Assembly (NCBI RefSeq): GCF_015207735.1
Contig: NZ_JADEWG010000009.1
Location: 28,162 to 92,161 of the forward strand
DNA from: [Phormidium] sp. LEGE 05292
GTDB lineage: Bacteria; Cyanobacteriota; Cyanobacteriia; Cyanobacteriales; Aerosakkonemataceae
Reading direction: 5' to 3'
Length of the DNA stretch: 64,000 nucleotides
How positions within the stretch are numbered: the stretch's first letter is position 1; the number at the start of each line of letters is the position of its first letter. Under the pieces are notes generated by a model. The model saw only the letters and a list, made by a program, of their open reading frames with translations. It made no database searches and was not told where the DNA came from. Positions 18,151 through 25,555 of this stretch are shown in pieces. A program made the position numbers and the translations under genes.

Positions 18151-18159
18151 CACTATGAA

Positions 18160-19314
18160 TTAATCTTTTGAATGTAAGCTTTCCATATATTCTAAATAAT
18201 CTAACTGCCTAGAAGTAAATAAAACTTGTTGTTGCATAAAATTTAACATAGTTACTTCCAATTCATCCAATTGAGCCATGCGGAGTCGGAGAATTCGCTC
18301 TGCTACTTCTGGCAACTGACTTAATTGTTCATCAGCTAAATCGACTGATTTTAAATCACTAGATTTTACATTAATTACCTCAACTCCCATATTGACTTTT
18401 ATCCCCATGTTATTTGACTGTACTACTCCCCAAAATCCATTCCATTTTCTTTCAGGAATTCCCGCTTTCTCTTGCCAGGTTATATTGATGAAAACTACAT
18501 CGCCTACCGCCAAAGATTTTATCCCATCTACTTCTGGGGAAGTTGTGTCAGAATTTTCCACTGCCAAATCAGAGTCGAATGGCTTTTGGGACATTAGTTT
18601 TGTTAACTTTAATTTGCCACCCGTATGAGCAGATAATATTTGCTGACGCTTTTGGGATGGTTGTTTGAGCAGTTGGTAAGCTGCATCTACACTTTGAAGA
18701 TTTAACACCTGACGCAATGCAAGAGCCACTTCTGAGTTACCTTGGCTGAACTCGCTATCGATTAAATCTACCACCTGAGAAGCTTTCGAGTAAGTACGCG
18801 CTTTCATACCAACACGAGCAGATACCCGCTCCCTCGTTTTTCCTGTCTCCCGACCTTGTGGCAAATTTGCCACAAGGTCGGATGTTTTTCTTCGCCGATG
18901 ATTTCCCGCCAGTTCGACTTGCCTTTTTTTGGCCTTCTCCCTTTCCACAACCTCCCAAGCTTTTCCTTCTCTCACCTTTTGCTCCACAGTCTTTTCCCGG
19001 CTAGCATTTTCTAAAAGTAATGCCTCCAATTCCTCTGCTTCCGTCTGAAACTCCCTAACTTCCACTCCTACAGAATGCCATCCTAAAGTTAGTACTGCCT
19101 TCCATCGACGATGACCAGAAATAATGGTTCTATTGGGAGTAATTACCAACGGTTTTACCCAACCAGAAGACTCAATTAATGCCACTAATTCAGAAATATC
19201 TTCCTCTTCTCCATAAATAAAAGCATTACGAGGATGCGGTTGCAGGGTATGAGGATCTACCCCAAACGTAGATTCAGAGGCAAGATTAGCAGCATTAGGC
19301 AGTGCAGAATGCAA
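18160..19314 (-). CDS. ParB/Spo0J-like protein
   Basis: 384 aa. The N-terminal ParB core spans residues ~17-110: ALIESSGWVKPLVITPNR, then the box II-like ISGHRRWKAVLTLG, where the arginine pair is the CTP/nuclease-superfamily signature. An HTH-type segment follows (RERVSARVGMKARTYSKASQVVDLI). The C-terminal half is unlike chromosomal ParB. The start is a TTG with AGGAG 8 nt upstream. No parA neighbour is seen, so partitioning is not assured; related single ParB proteins act as plasmid regulators or nucleases. A 32-bp perfect palindrome lies inside the gene and an inverted repeat precedes it. Confidence 0.75.
   Translation of the reverse strand: MHSALPNAANLASESTFGVDPHTLQPHPRNAFIYGEEEDISELVALIESSGWVKPLVITPNRTIISGHRRWKAVLTLGWHSVGVEVREFQTEAEELEALLLENASREKTVEQKVREGKAWEVVEREKAKKRQVELAGNHRRRKTSDLVANLPQGRETGKTRERVSARVGMKARTYSKASQVVDLIDSEFSQGNSEVALALRQVLNLQSVDAAYQLLKQPSQKRQQILSAHTGGKLKLTKLMSQKPFDSDLAVENSDTTSPEVDGIKSLAVGDVVFINITWQEKAGIPERKWNGFWGVVQSNNMGIKVNMGVEVINVKSSDLKSVDLADEQLSQLPEVAERILRLRMAQLDELEVTMLNFMQQQVLFTSRQLDYLEYMESLHSKD
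18850..18881. repeat. 32-bp perfect palindrome inside the parB-like gene
   Basis: Each half reads CCGACCTTGTGGCAAA and the second half is its exact complement, with no spacer (centre 18865.5). It encodes SDLVANLPQG, between the ParB core and the HTH. Perfect 16-bp arms within a coding region are very unlikely by chance. It may be a binding site for the protein encoded there, or an inserted repeat. Confidence 0.85.
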
Positions 19315-19388
19315 ATTTTTCTCCTGACAAAACTTGTACTCAAGTAATTATTAAAAAAAAGCTTTCCGGCAATTCTGATTTCATTTTC

Positions 19389-19420
19389 TTACAAGTGTAC
19401 ACTATATTTTACACTTGTAA
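19389..19420. promoter_or_regulatory. Inverted-repeat operator between parB-like and HTH genes
   Basis: TTACAAGTGTA (19389-19399) and its exact complement TACACTTGTAA (19410-19420) are separated by 10 bp. They lie 75 bp upstream of the parB-like TTG and 101 bp upstream of the divergent HTH gene. The spacer and arms contain TATAGT/TAAAAT-like -10 elements for the minus strand, so a bound protein would cover the parB-like promoter. The adjacent HTH regulator or the ParB-like protein is the likely ligand. Confidence 0.65.
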
Positions 19421-19521
19421 ACAAGAGAGATTAGTTCTTCATACAACACAGGCTTTTGGACGCAAATGAGGAATTTATGGCAGAATAAGACGTACTTGGT
19501 TATCGAAAGGGAAGGTAGCTG

Positions 19522-19926
19522 GTGAGATCTCTCCCAAGTCGGCAACTACTTTTGAGTTGTCTAATTGAGCAACTTTTACGTGAAGGAAGCTGGAATCAGA
19601 CTTCCCTTAGTCGAGCTTTGGGAGTTAGCAATGCAACTGTGAATCGGTGGCTTAATGGTGTAAATTTACCAGACCCTACTTCAAATAATTTTAAAGTTTT
19701 AGCGCAAGTCAGCGGCGGTACACCAGAAACCTTACTGACTTATTTAGAGGGAAAAATCTCTTTACAAGAGTATCGACAAGGAGCGGGTATTCCTGAGTGG
19801 CAAAGACGTAAGCCAACTTTAGAAGAGATTTTGGCAGATATTTCCTTGCTGGAACCAACAGAGATTGTCTCTTTAATTGCATCCTCTGCTGCACTCTTAG
19901 CTAATAAGAGTATATCTGCTAGTTAA
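19522..19926 (+). CDS. HTH (XRE-like) regulator
   Basis: 134 aa from a GTG with a purine-rich AAGGGAAGG upstream. Residues ~14-55 form a classic helix-turn-helix: LIEQLLREGSWNQTSLSRAL then GVSNATVNRWLNG, with the recognition helix ATVNRWLNG. The C-terminal part (PTLEEILADISLLEPTEIV) is helical. It diverges from the parB-like gene and converges on the primase gene. It probably controls the parB-like promoter through the inverted repeat at 19389-19420. Many cyanobacterial plasmids carry short regulators of this kind. Confidence 0.75.
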   Translation: MRSLPSRQLLLSCLIEQLLREGSWNQTSLSRALGVSNATVNRWLNGVNLPDPTSNNFKVLAQVSGGTPETLLTYLEGKISLQEYRQGAGIPEWQRRKPTLEEILADISLLEPTEIVSLIASSAALLANKSISAS

Positions 19927-19932
19927 ACCTAC

Positions 19933-20781
19933 TTAAATCCCAGAATCGATTCGAGCCAAATAAAACAACGTGCCAATGCTAATTCTAGTAGGATGAAAAG
20001 TAGCCCATTTTTGCGTACATTCACCAGGCTGATATTTTGATGATTGTTGACTCCACCAATCCCACTCTGGTAACAACGATGGCGAGTAAGAATGTAATGC
20101 CATGCCAATCCGAATCCACTCATTGTAATCATCTGCTCTCCAAGGTGCTAGTTGAGCTAACAAAGCAGCGATTCGCTGATTCTTAACTGTCAATTGCGGT
20201 GCAGACTTAGAAGATTTTGGGATTAACTGATTCAACCATTTAGGAACAGTAGCAACTGTGCATTCTACCGGACTAACTACCCAACGATATCTCCCAGTCT
20301 GAGGATGCACAGAAGGTGGTAAAACTGACATCATCCCCGCACCTCTAATTTCTAAAGCTTCACCTGACATTGGTGCTTTAATGCGCCGCGATCTAATTTC
20401 AGTACCATCAGGAATCGAAAATAGGTACTGACAACGCCCTGGTTTACCGCTAGTAAATGCGACAGTTTGTGGCATATTTCCCTTGGTGATTGTTTGTAAT
20501 ACCTTCATTGCCGAACTACCATCAACATCTAGAGCAACCATTCCCCGACCTGTTAATACACCTATTCCTTGAGGATAAACACGCACTTGATTACCTGCTT
20601 GATTGCGAACTTTTACTCCACCTGTTGATTGCAATTGTCCGATTAATTCATCTTTATGAAATGGGTTTTGTTGCCATTTGTAGCCTAAAGGTTGTTTATT
20701 TCCATTAGTCGGCACAATTGACCAACTACTAGGAATCAACGACAGACCTTGTAACAACCTTTGTGTCAGATTGTTAGTCAT
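19933..20781 (-). CDS. Prim-pol (AEP) primase with PriCT-2-like tail
   Basis: 282-aa bifunctional primase/polymerase-type protein. The archaeo-eukaryotic primase core has the metal-binding pair LDVDG (84-88), a second motif TSGKPGRCQYLF (110-121) and a third EIRGAGMMSVLPPSVHP (144-160). The His usually found in the second motif appears replaced by Gln. Residues ~205-280 (WRADDYNEWIRIGMALHSY and WDWWSQQSSKY) match the PriCT-2 tail. It likely makes primers for the resident replisome. It lies 84 nt downstream of the dnaN stop, with a strong hairpin 33 nt before its start. A second, much larger AEP protein is encoded at 55-58.5 kb. Confidence 0.85.
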   Translation of the reverse strand: MTNNLTQRLLQGLSLIPSSWSIVPTNGNKQPLGYKWQQNPFHKDELIGQLQSTGGVKVRNQAGNQVRVYPQGIGVLTGRGMVALDVDGSSAMKVLQTITKGNMPQTVAFTSGKPGRCQYLFSIPDGTEIRSRRIKAPMSGEALEIRGAGMMSVLPPSVHPQTGRYRWVVSPVECTVATVPKWLNQLIPKSSKSAPQLTVKNQRIAALLAQLAPWRADDYNEWIRIGMALHSYSPSLLPEWDWWSQQSSKYQPGECTQKWATFHPTRISIGTLFYLARIDSGI

Positions 20782-20814
20782 TGGGTTGAATACATTTTAA
20801 TTGAAGTGAAAATT

Positions 20815-20852
20815 AGCAGCCAAAATTAGCTAAAACTATAATTCTGGCTGCT
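20815..20852 (-). promoter_or_regulatory. 14-bp leader hairpin before the primase gene
   Basis: Arms AGCAGCCAGAATTA and TAATTTTGGCTGCT (minus strand) pair over 14 bp with one G-U, around a 10-nt loop. The stem ends 33 nt before the ATG, the same distance as the UNAC hairpins. It also lies just after dnaN and could act as a processing or termination structure. Confidence 0.65.
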
Positions 20853-20865
20853 GATGAATTGCTAC

Positions 20866-22140
20866 CTAATGCTTGATTTCAATCGGCATCAATACTTGAG
20901 TTGTCGGAATCAAGCTTTCTACTGGCGAGATAATTATGGGAGTAGTTGGTTCATCCAGTAGCAATTCTACCCAAGCAGTATCCAATTTTTTCAAACCTTC
21001 TAGCAGATACTTAATATTCAAACCAATCCGTAAACTTTGACCAGTCACCAATGCTTCTATTACCTCAACACCACTACCCCAATTTGCTGTTTCGACAGTT
21101 AATTGTATTGATTGTTCTGATTGATTGATATCAGCCACAACCACATAATTCTTATCAGTAAGCACTGCCAAACGCTCCAACAAACTTATCAACTGCTTGC
21201 GTTCAAAACGAACAGTTGTTTGTTGTTGTTGAGGAATCAACTGTCGATACTGAGCATATTCCCCAGCTAATAATCGCATGACTAACTCGGTTGTACCAAT
21301 CGTTAACCAAGCTTTGCTTTCATCAAATGCTAAACTGATAGTATGAGCAGTAGTTTCTGAGAGAATCCTTTCTAATTGTTGTAATTTGCTAGCTGGGATA
21401 GTTACACTGAACTCAGGAATAGCTTCATCTTCAACATAAGGGTTAGCGATAGTAGCAAATGCCAACCTGTGACTATCAGTAGCAGCTAATTCAATGCTAT
21501 CTGCATCAAATTGTAAATGAACCCCAGTGAGTACCTGTCTTGTTTCCTCCGTAGCTGCTGCAAACAACACATAACGTAATGCAGTTGCTAATAACAATGG
21601 TTTCACCTGAAAGCTATGGTTATTAGCATCTAGTGCAGGTAATGTAGGAAAATCATCTGGATTTGCACCTCTGATTTGGTATTTACCACTAGCACAAGAC
21701 AAGCTGACAACTGATTTAGCATTAGCTGTAATTGTTAGTTTACCAACTGGTAAGCGAGAGGTGATACTTTGTAATAGTTTGGCTGGTAGTATCACCATCC
21801 CTTGATGTTCTACATTGGCTTCACAACTAACTGTAATTCCTAAGTTATAATCAAATCCAGTTAGCTTTACTTGCCCGTCGATTGCTGCAATTAATACATT
21901 CCCTAAACTAGGATGAGTAGGTTTAGTCGGAACTGCTAATAGGGCAGTTGATAGTTTAGAATTAAATGTTTCTACCTCTACTTCAAATTTAAGTTTAACT
22001 TCATCGCTAGAGGTTGATTGACTATCAACTTGGCTAATTTCGGCCTCAGCAATTGTTAATTCTTCATCTTCAACAGGGGATGGAACTACTTCGTTAACAG
22101 TAGGCTTTTCTAGAACTTGTGTGGGATTTTTCCGAGGCAT
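20866..22140 (-). CDS. dnaN: DNA polymerase sliding clamp (beta subunit, DnaN)
   Basis: Full three-domain beta clamp, 424 aa, longer than the usual ~370-390 because of a ~50-residue acidic, Ser/Glu-rich N-terminal extension (EDEELTIAEAEISQVD...). The core shows VKLTGFDYNLGITVSCEA, GKYQIRGANPDDFPTLP and FDADSIELAATDSHRLAFA, all standard DnaN signatures. As a second clamp in a host that must have its own chromosomal dnaN, it is probably dedicated to the element's PolB, which ends in a clamp-binding peptide. The leader holds a nested hairpin (22155-22200). Confidence 0.93.
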   Translation of the reverse strand: MPRKNPTQVLEKPTVNEVVPSPVEDEELTIAEAEISQVDSQSTSSDEVKLKFEVEVETFNSKLSTALLAVPTKPTHPSLGNVLIAAIDGQVKLTGFDYNLGITVSCEANVEHQGMVILPAKLLQSITSRLPVGKLTITANAKSVVSLSCASGKYQIRGANPDDFPTLPALDANNHSFQVKPLLLATALRYVLFAAATEETRQVLTGVHLQFDADSIELAATDSHRLAFATIANPYVEDEAIPEFSVTIPASKLQQLERILSETTAHTISLAFDESKAWLTIGTTELVMRLLAGEYAQYRQLIPQQQQTTVRFERKQLISLLERLAVLTDKNYVVVADINQSEQSIQLTVETANWGSGVEVIEALVTGQSLRIGLNIKYLLEGLKKLDTAWVELLLDEPTTPIIISPVESLIPTTQVLMPIEIKH

Positions 22141-22154
22141 AAGTTAAGAGAAAT

Positions 22155-22200
22155 AACTATCACATTCTCCTAGCGTTAGCTAGAAAGATTTGTGATAGTT
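22155..22200 (-). promoter_or_regulatory. Nested leader hairpin before dnaN (UAAC inner loop)
   Basis: The inner hairpin CTAGC-TAAC-GCTAG (22170-22183) is 29 nt before the ATG. A perfect 10-bp outer stem, AACTATCACA with TGTGATAGTT, encloses it. The outer stem starts at the end of the next gene upstream. No Shine-Dalgarno is visible before dnaN. Confidence 0.7.
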
Positions 22201-22206
22201 ACTCGT

Positions 22207-23160
22207 TCAACCTGCAATAGTATTTGCTAATGTAATCTCCCAAATTAAGCGATTTTGAGCTAATTTTAGGAGTGCATCTTTAGCTTGGACAAGTTTTTCT
22301 ATTAAGTCAACCCGGTGATAGGAATGCCACCACAAGAATTGCAGATAATCAATTAACCATAATTGCTGAGAGTGTTCTAAACTATGGTCAATTGTTTTAG
22401 CCAATGACAATGCTGCCCTTAAATTGGATGGTAAACTACTACATTGTTGGATAACTTCTTCAGGAATTGATTGCAGCATTTGATAAGATGAAATTGCTGC
22501 ACCAGGACTTCCCTGTGCCATGTTGAGTAACATCGGGTCATCCAAAATATGCTGTTCTCCGACTTGGGTTAAAACTCGAGCAAAATCATCATCCGATAAC
22601 CGACGGAAAGGAATTAACTGACACCTAGATACAATGGTTGGTAATACTTCTTGAATCCGAGAGGTAAGCAAGATAAACAACGTATTGATTGGTGACTCCA
22701 ATGTTTTTAGTAATGCTGATGCTGCTTGATGATTTAAGCTATGTGCTGATTCTATAACGACAACTTTTTGTGCGGCAATTATTGGTTGAGTAGCGGCAAA
22801 TTCCACTAATTCTCTCACCTGAGAGATGCGAATTACTGGTGCAGTTTTCCGGTAAATTCCATGCGCGATAGCATCGGTTTGGGTTAGCAGTTTATCTAGC
22901 TGTTGATAGGTAGGCATCACCCATAAGATATCTGGATGTTTGTTGCTAGAAAGTTCAGCAATATCAACCGATGTTTGTGCAGACATTAACAATGCTTGAA
23001 TTAAACATTTGGCAGCCAAACGCTTACCTATACCATTTAAACCAGCAAACAGAAAAGCATTAGGGATGCGCTTACTATTAATGCTGGCTTTGAGTAGTTT
23101 GATAGCTGTTGGTTGACCAATTACTGAACTGAAATGTTGGCAGTTGACTGTTGTTTCCAT
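22207..23160 (-). CDS. holB: Clamp-loader delta' subunit-like ATPase
   Basis: 317-aa AAA+ protein of the clamp-loader delta' type. It starts with FSSVIGQPTAIKLLKASI, has a Walker-A-like GLNGIGKR (about residue 40), then KVVVIESAHSLNHQAASALLKTLESP and the sensor-region TSRIQEVLPTIVSRCQ, with the SRC motif that contacts the ATP site of the neighbouring subunit. The zinc cysteines are absent, as in some delta' proteins. It overlaps the preceding 107-aa gene by 40 nt. With DnaX and delta it makes a complete plasmid-encoded loader. Confidence 0.88.
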   Translation of the reverse strand: METTVNCQHFSSVIGQPTAIKLLKASINSKRIPNAFLFAGLNGIGKRLAAKCLIQALLMSAQTSVDIAELSSNKHPDILWVMPTYQQLDKLLTQTDAIAHGIYRKTAPVIRISQVRELVEFAATQPIIAAQKVVVIESAHSLNHQAASALLKTLESPINTLFILLTSRIQEVLPTIVSRCQLIPFRRLSDDDFARVLTQVGEQHILDDPMLLNMAQGSPGAAISSYQMLQSIPEEVIQQCSSLPSNLRAALSLAKTIDHSLEHSQQLWLIDYLQFLWWHSYHRVDLIEKLVQAKDALLKLAQNRLIWEITLANTIAG

Positions 23161-23444
23161 AACTCAAATGCTTGCCAATTTCTAGGATTATTGGGGTCTT
23201 TTTGGGTTTGTTCGTAAGCAGCATTTATGGTAGAATTGTCATATAATTCTAATGCTGCTCTCATTCCCACATCAATAAATCTTTGATAGCACTCCTCACT
23301 CCAAATCGTACTCTCAGCAATGGCAGCTAATAACAACAGAATTTCTCCGCCACATTCTTCCGATTCTAAATACTCAATAGCTGAGAGTAATTTCGCTTTC
23401 GGAGAGGTGGGATAAGGTGGCAGAAAGTAAGTGATGTGACTCAT
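23121..23444 (-). CDS. Small protein between clamp-loader genes
   Basis: 107 aa with a good ribosome-binding site (AGGAGG about 7 nt before the ATG). Mostly helical (KAKLLSAIEYLESEE, EILLLLAAIAESTIWSEECY) with a YNDSTINAAYEQT-like region and a Trp/Asn end. It overlaps the delta' gene by 40 nt and lies 9 nt from the delta gene, so its product is made with the loader. No family recognised. A loader accessory function is only a guess. Confidence 0.6.
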   Translation of the reverse strand: MSHITYFLPPYPTSPKAKLLSAIEYLESEECGGEILLLLAAIAESTIWSEECYQRFIDVGMRAALELYDNSTINAAYEQTQKDPNNPRNWQAFELWKQQSTANISVQ

Positions 23445-23453
23445 TCAATCCTC

Positions 23454-24410
23454 CTAAATCTTGCATATTTTCTGGATTTGAAAGCTGAGCGAATTTCGCG
23501 CATCCTGACCGCTTTTGAGCATGATTTCTAACTCTAAAAGACCCGATAAAGCATCTTTTAATTGCTCGATTGTGCAATTTTGAGTTTCCTGTTTCAGGTA
23601 ATAAATGCGATTAGGATTCCCGATTTCTGCTTCGGATGCAATCAACTGGTTAGATGCACCTTGTTGTGTCATCAGCTTCACCCATAACCAAGTGCGAAAT
23701 TGAGTTACCAGCGTAGCAACTATTCTCAAACCAGGTTCGTTACTATTGAGCAAATCATTCACGCAACTAAGTGCAGCTGGTAGATTTCTTTGCAGAATAA
23801 AGCTAGCCAATTTGAGACTGCTACTAGTATTAGCAGAAACCAAGGTTAAGACATCTTCTATTTCAATTGTTCTATCACCTACATAAAGGCTTAACTTTTG
23901 TAATTCCGAGTGCAATAATCGAGTATCGTTTCCTACGGCTGCTACTAATGCTTCAATTGCTTGAGAACTAAGATTAATGTTGAGTGATGATGCTATTCTC
24001 TGCACGTTTTGTGCTAGTTGTTCGGTTGCCCAGATGGGAATGATAGGATACTCTTTAAATTGGGCATACTTCTGCAATAATTTGGTTGATTTAAGCCTGC
24101 TATCTGGCTTGGTTTTACTAGTCAGTAATAGAGTATTAGTTGCAGATAAATTCTTCAGGCAATTTGACCAAGCTTGCAGTTGATTTTCACTACATTCTCC
24201 TCGATTATCTTGTAACCAAACTAAACGACCTCCTTCACCCCAAGGACGAGTCATAACAATGGTGATTCCTGTCATTAATGCTTCGGGACTAGGAGGGATT
24301 TTGGTGTAGTTAAAGTTTAACCAGTTGGGATGACAAATGCTAGACCGCAGTTGGTTAATTTCCAGGGAAGTAGCAAATTCATCTTCTCCATATAAAACGA
24401 TTACTGGCAT
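23454..24410 (-). CDS. holA: Clamp-loader delta subunit-like protein (HolA)
   Basis: 318 aa. The N-terminal MPVIVLYGEDEFATSLEI is the typical delta opening (YG.D.F......). The middle contains NTLLLTSKTKPDSRLKSTKLL. A C-terminal helical collar carries DTRLLHSELQKLSLYVGD and SLSFQIQKI. This is the clamp-opening wrench of the loader. It overlaps the methyltransferase gene by 10 nt. Assignment rests on overall pattern and on its place beside delta', since delta subunits are poorly conserved. Confidence 0.82.
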   Translation of the reverse strand: MPVIVLYGEDEFATSLEINQLRSSICHPNWLNFNYTKIPPSPEALMTGITIVMTRPWGEGGRLVWLQDNRGECSENQLQAWSNCLKNLSATNTLLLTSKTKPDSRLKSTKLLQKYAQFKEYPIIPIWATEQLAQNVQRIASSLNINLSSQAIEALVAAVGNDTRLLHSELQKLSLYVGDRTIEIEDVLTLVSANTSSSLKLASFILQRNLPAALSCVNDLLNSNEPGLRIVATLVTQFRTWLWVKLMTQQGASNQLIASEAEIGNPNRIYYLKQETQNCTIEQLKDALSGLLELEIMLKSGQDARNSLSFQIQKICKI

Positions 24411-25060
24411 AGAAAATACCCTCTTGGTGGACGTGCTTCTCTAATGCGATAAATTTGATGTAAGGGATGGGGTTCGATTTTATCGATGATTGCCAAATAA
24501 CATTTAACATCACTTCCTTTTGATGCTGTTACGTACAATTCTTCTGGCATCCGAATACTGATTCCTCCTACCAATTCAAACCATTTCCTAAACTTTTGGT
24601 AATATCCCTGTTTCGCTTCAAATGCAGCATTGCTCATCAAAAATACCAGTCGTCCACTTGGAGCTAAACAGTGATAATAAGCATGGGTAATGTGCAATTC
24701 CTGTGCTGGAAATGGGGGATTGGCAATAATTCTTGAATAAAGCTTGCTGGGATAATAAGTTAAGAAGTCATCCCAAACTACTAAATATCCTTTGAGCGTA
24801 AGGATTAGCTGATTGAGGTAAAATTGTTCTACACAATGCAAGTTTGAACTACATTTTTGGATGTACTCGCAGAGGATACCAGCACCAGCACTCGGTTCTA
24901 ATACAGTTGCATTTGGCTGGATATTTGCCTTGTTTACCATTATTTCCGCAACCCATCTGGATATGGGATAGAAATAGTTAGAATGAGGAGCAACCAGTAA
25001 TGCTTCTTCTTCTAGTAACTTCAAATTTTCAATTGAAACATTCCCTAAGTGTTCATTCAC
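24401..25060 (-). CDS. SAM-dependent (N6-adenine-type) methyltransferase
   Basis: 219 aa. Motif I is VLEPSAGAGILCEYI. The catalytic motif IV is ANPPF (in SRIIANPPFPAQELHI), the form used by N6-adenine and N6-glutamine methyltransferases. No target-recognition domain is visible, so it resembles the small orphan adenine methyltransferases of phages and plasmids. The start is GTG at 25060. The UAAC-loop hairpin lies only 7 nt upstream of that codon, unlike its siblings, so the true start could lie further in. Located in the clamp-loader operon, it may mark the element's DNA. Confidence 0.78.
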   Translation of the reverse strand: MNEHLGNVSIENLKLLEEEALLVAPHSNYFYPISRWVAEIMVNKANIQPNATVLEPSAGAGILCEYIQKCSSNLHCVEQFYLNQLILTLKGYLVVWDDFLTYYPSKLYSRIIANPPFPAQELHITHAYYHCLAPSGRLVFLMSNAAFEAKQGYYQKFRKWFELVGGISIRMPEELYVTASKGSDVKCYLAIIDKIEPHPLHQIYRIREARPPRGYFLCQ

Positions 25061-25067
25061 TTATTTA

Positions 25068-25081
25068 TTCGCGTTAGCGAA
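25068..25081 (-). promoter_or_regulatory. UNAC-type leader hairpin (UAAC loop)
   Basis: Minus strand TTCGC-TAAC-GCGAA, perfect 5-bp stem, 7 nt before the GTG start of the methyltransferase. Spacing is the outlier of the family. Confidence 0.6.
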
Positions 25082-25153
25082 ATGTTTGATGATGTTGATA
25101 GCTGTACCAAAAAGTCGTAAGCTAAAAGCTTGTAACCTACAAATGAGTAGAAT

Positions 25154-25555
25154 ATGGCACAATACGAACGTTTAATTTTAATGGCAGAAGATGAATTGAT
25201 TCAGTACAGTACCGATGCTCGAAAAATTGAAAAACTCCGCCAAAAAATTGGCTTATCTGTCACCCCAACTGAACAAAAGCAAGTCAAAGAAGCATTACTT
25301 GCTGAAATGCCAACAGATTTTTTGAGTCAACTGGTAGAAAAACAACGTCAGACTGTAGCTTTACCATTCTGGGGTATAGCAGGCTTGGGATTACTATTTG
25401 GTATTTCTCTCTCCCAACCTCTTGATTATATTGCCACTATTGCAGGTGCTGCAATCGCCATCGCCGTGCAAAAATGGGGATGGCGATTGCAAGCTAAACG
25501 TTTAGTATTGCAAACTCTAGAAGATATCGAACAATTAACTCGTAAACCAGATTAA
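25154..25555 (+). CDS. Small membrane protein with cytoplasmic helical domain
   Basis: 133 aa on the plus strand inside a minus-strand block. The N-terminal half is charged and helical (LMAEDELIQYSTDARKIEKL, TPTEQKQVKEALLAEM). Then come two hydrophobic segments (ALPFWGIAGLGLLFGISL and YIATIAGAAIAIAVQKW) and a basic tail. A 5-bp hairpin, AAGCT-AAA-AGCTT (25119-25131), lies 22 nt upstream. Its stop overlaps the polB stop by 4 nt in convergent orientation. No family recognised. Confidence 0.55.
   Translation: MAQYERLILMAEDELIQYSTDARKIEKLRQKIGLSVTPTEQKQVKEALLAEMPTDFLSQLVEKQRQTVALPFWGIAGLGLLFGISLSQPLDYIATIAGAAIAIAVQKWGWRLQAKRLVLQTLEDIEQLTRKPD

Noticed and set aside
18160..19314. Complete ParAB partition locus
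   Set aside because: No ParA/SopA-type ATPase was found next to it or elsewhere in the window.
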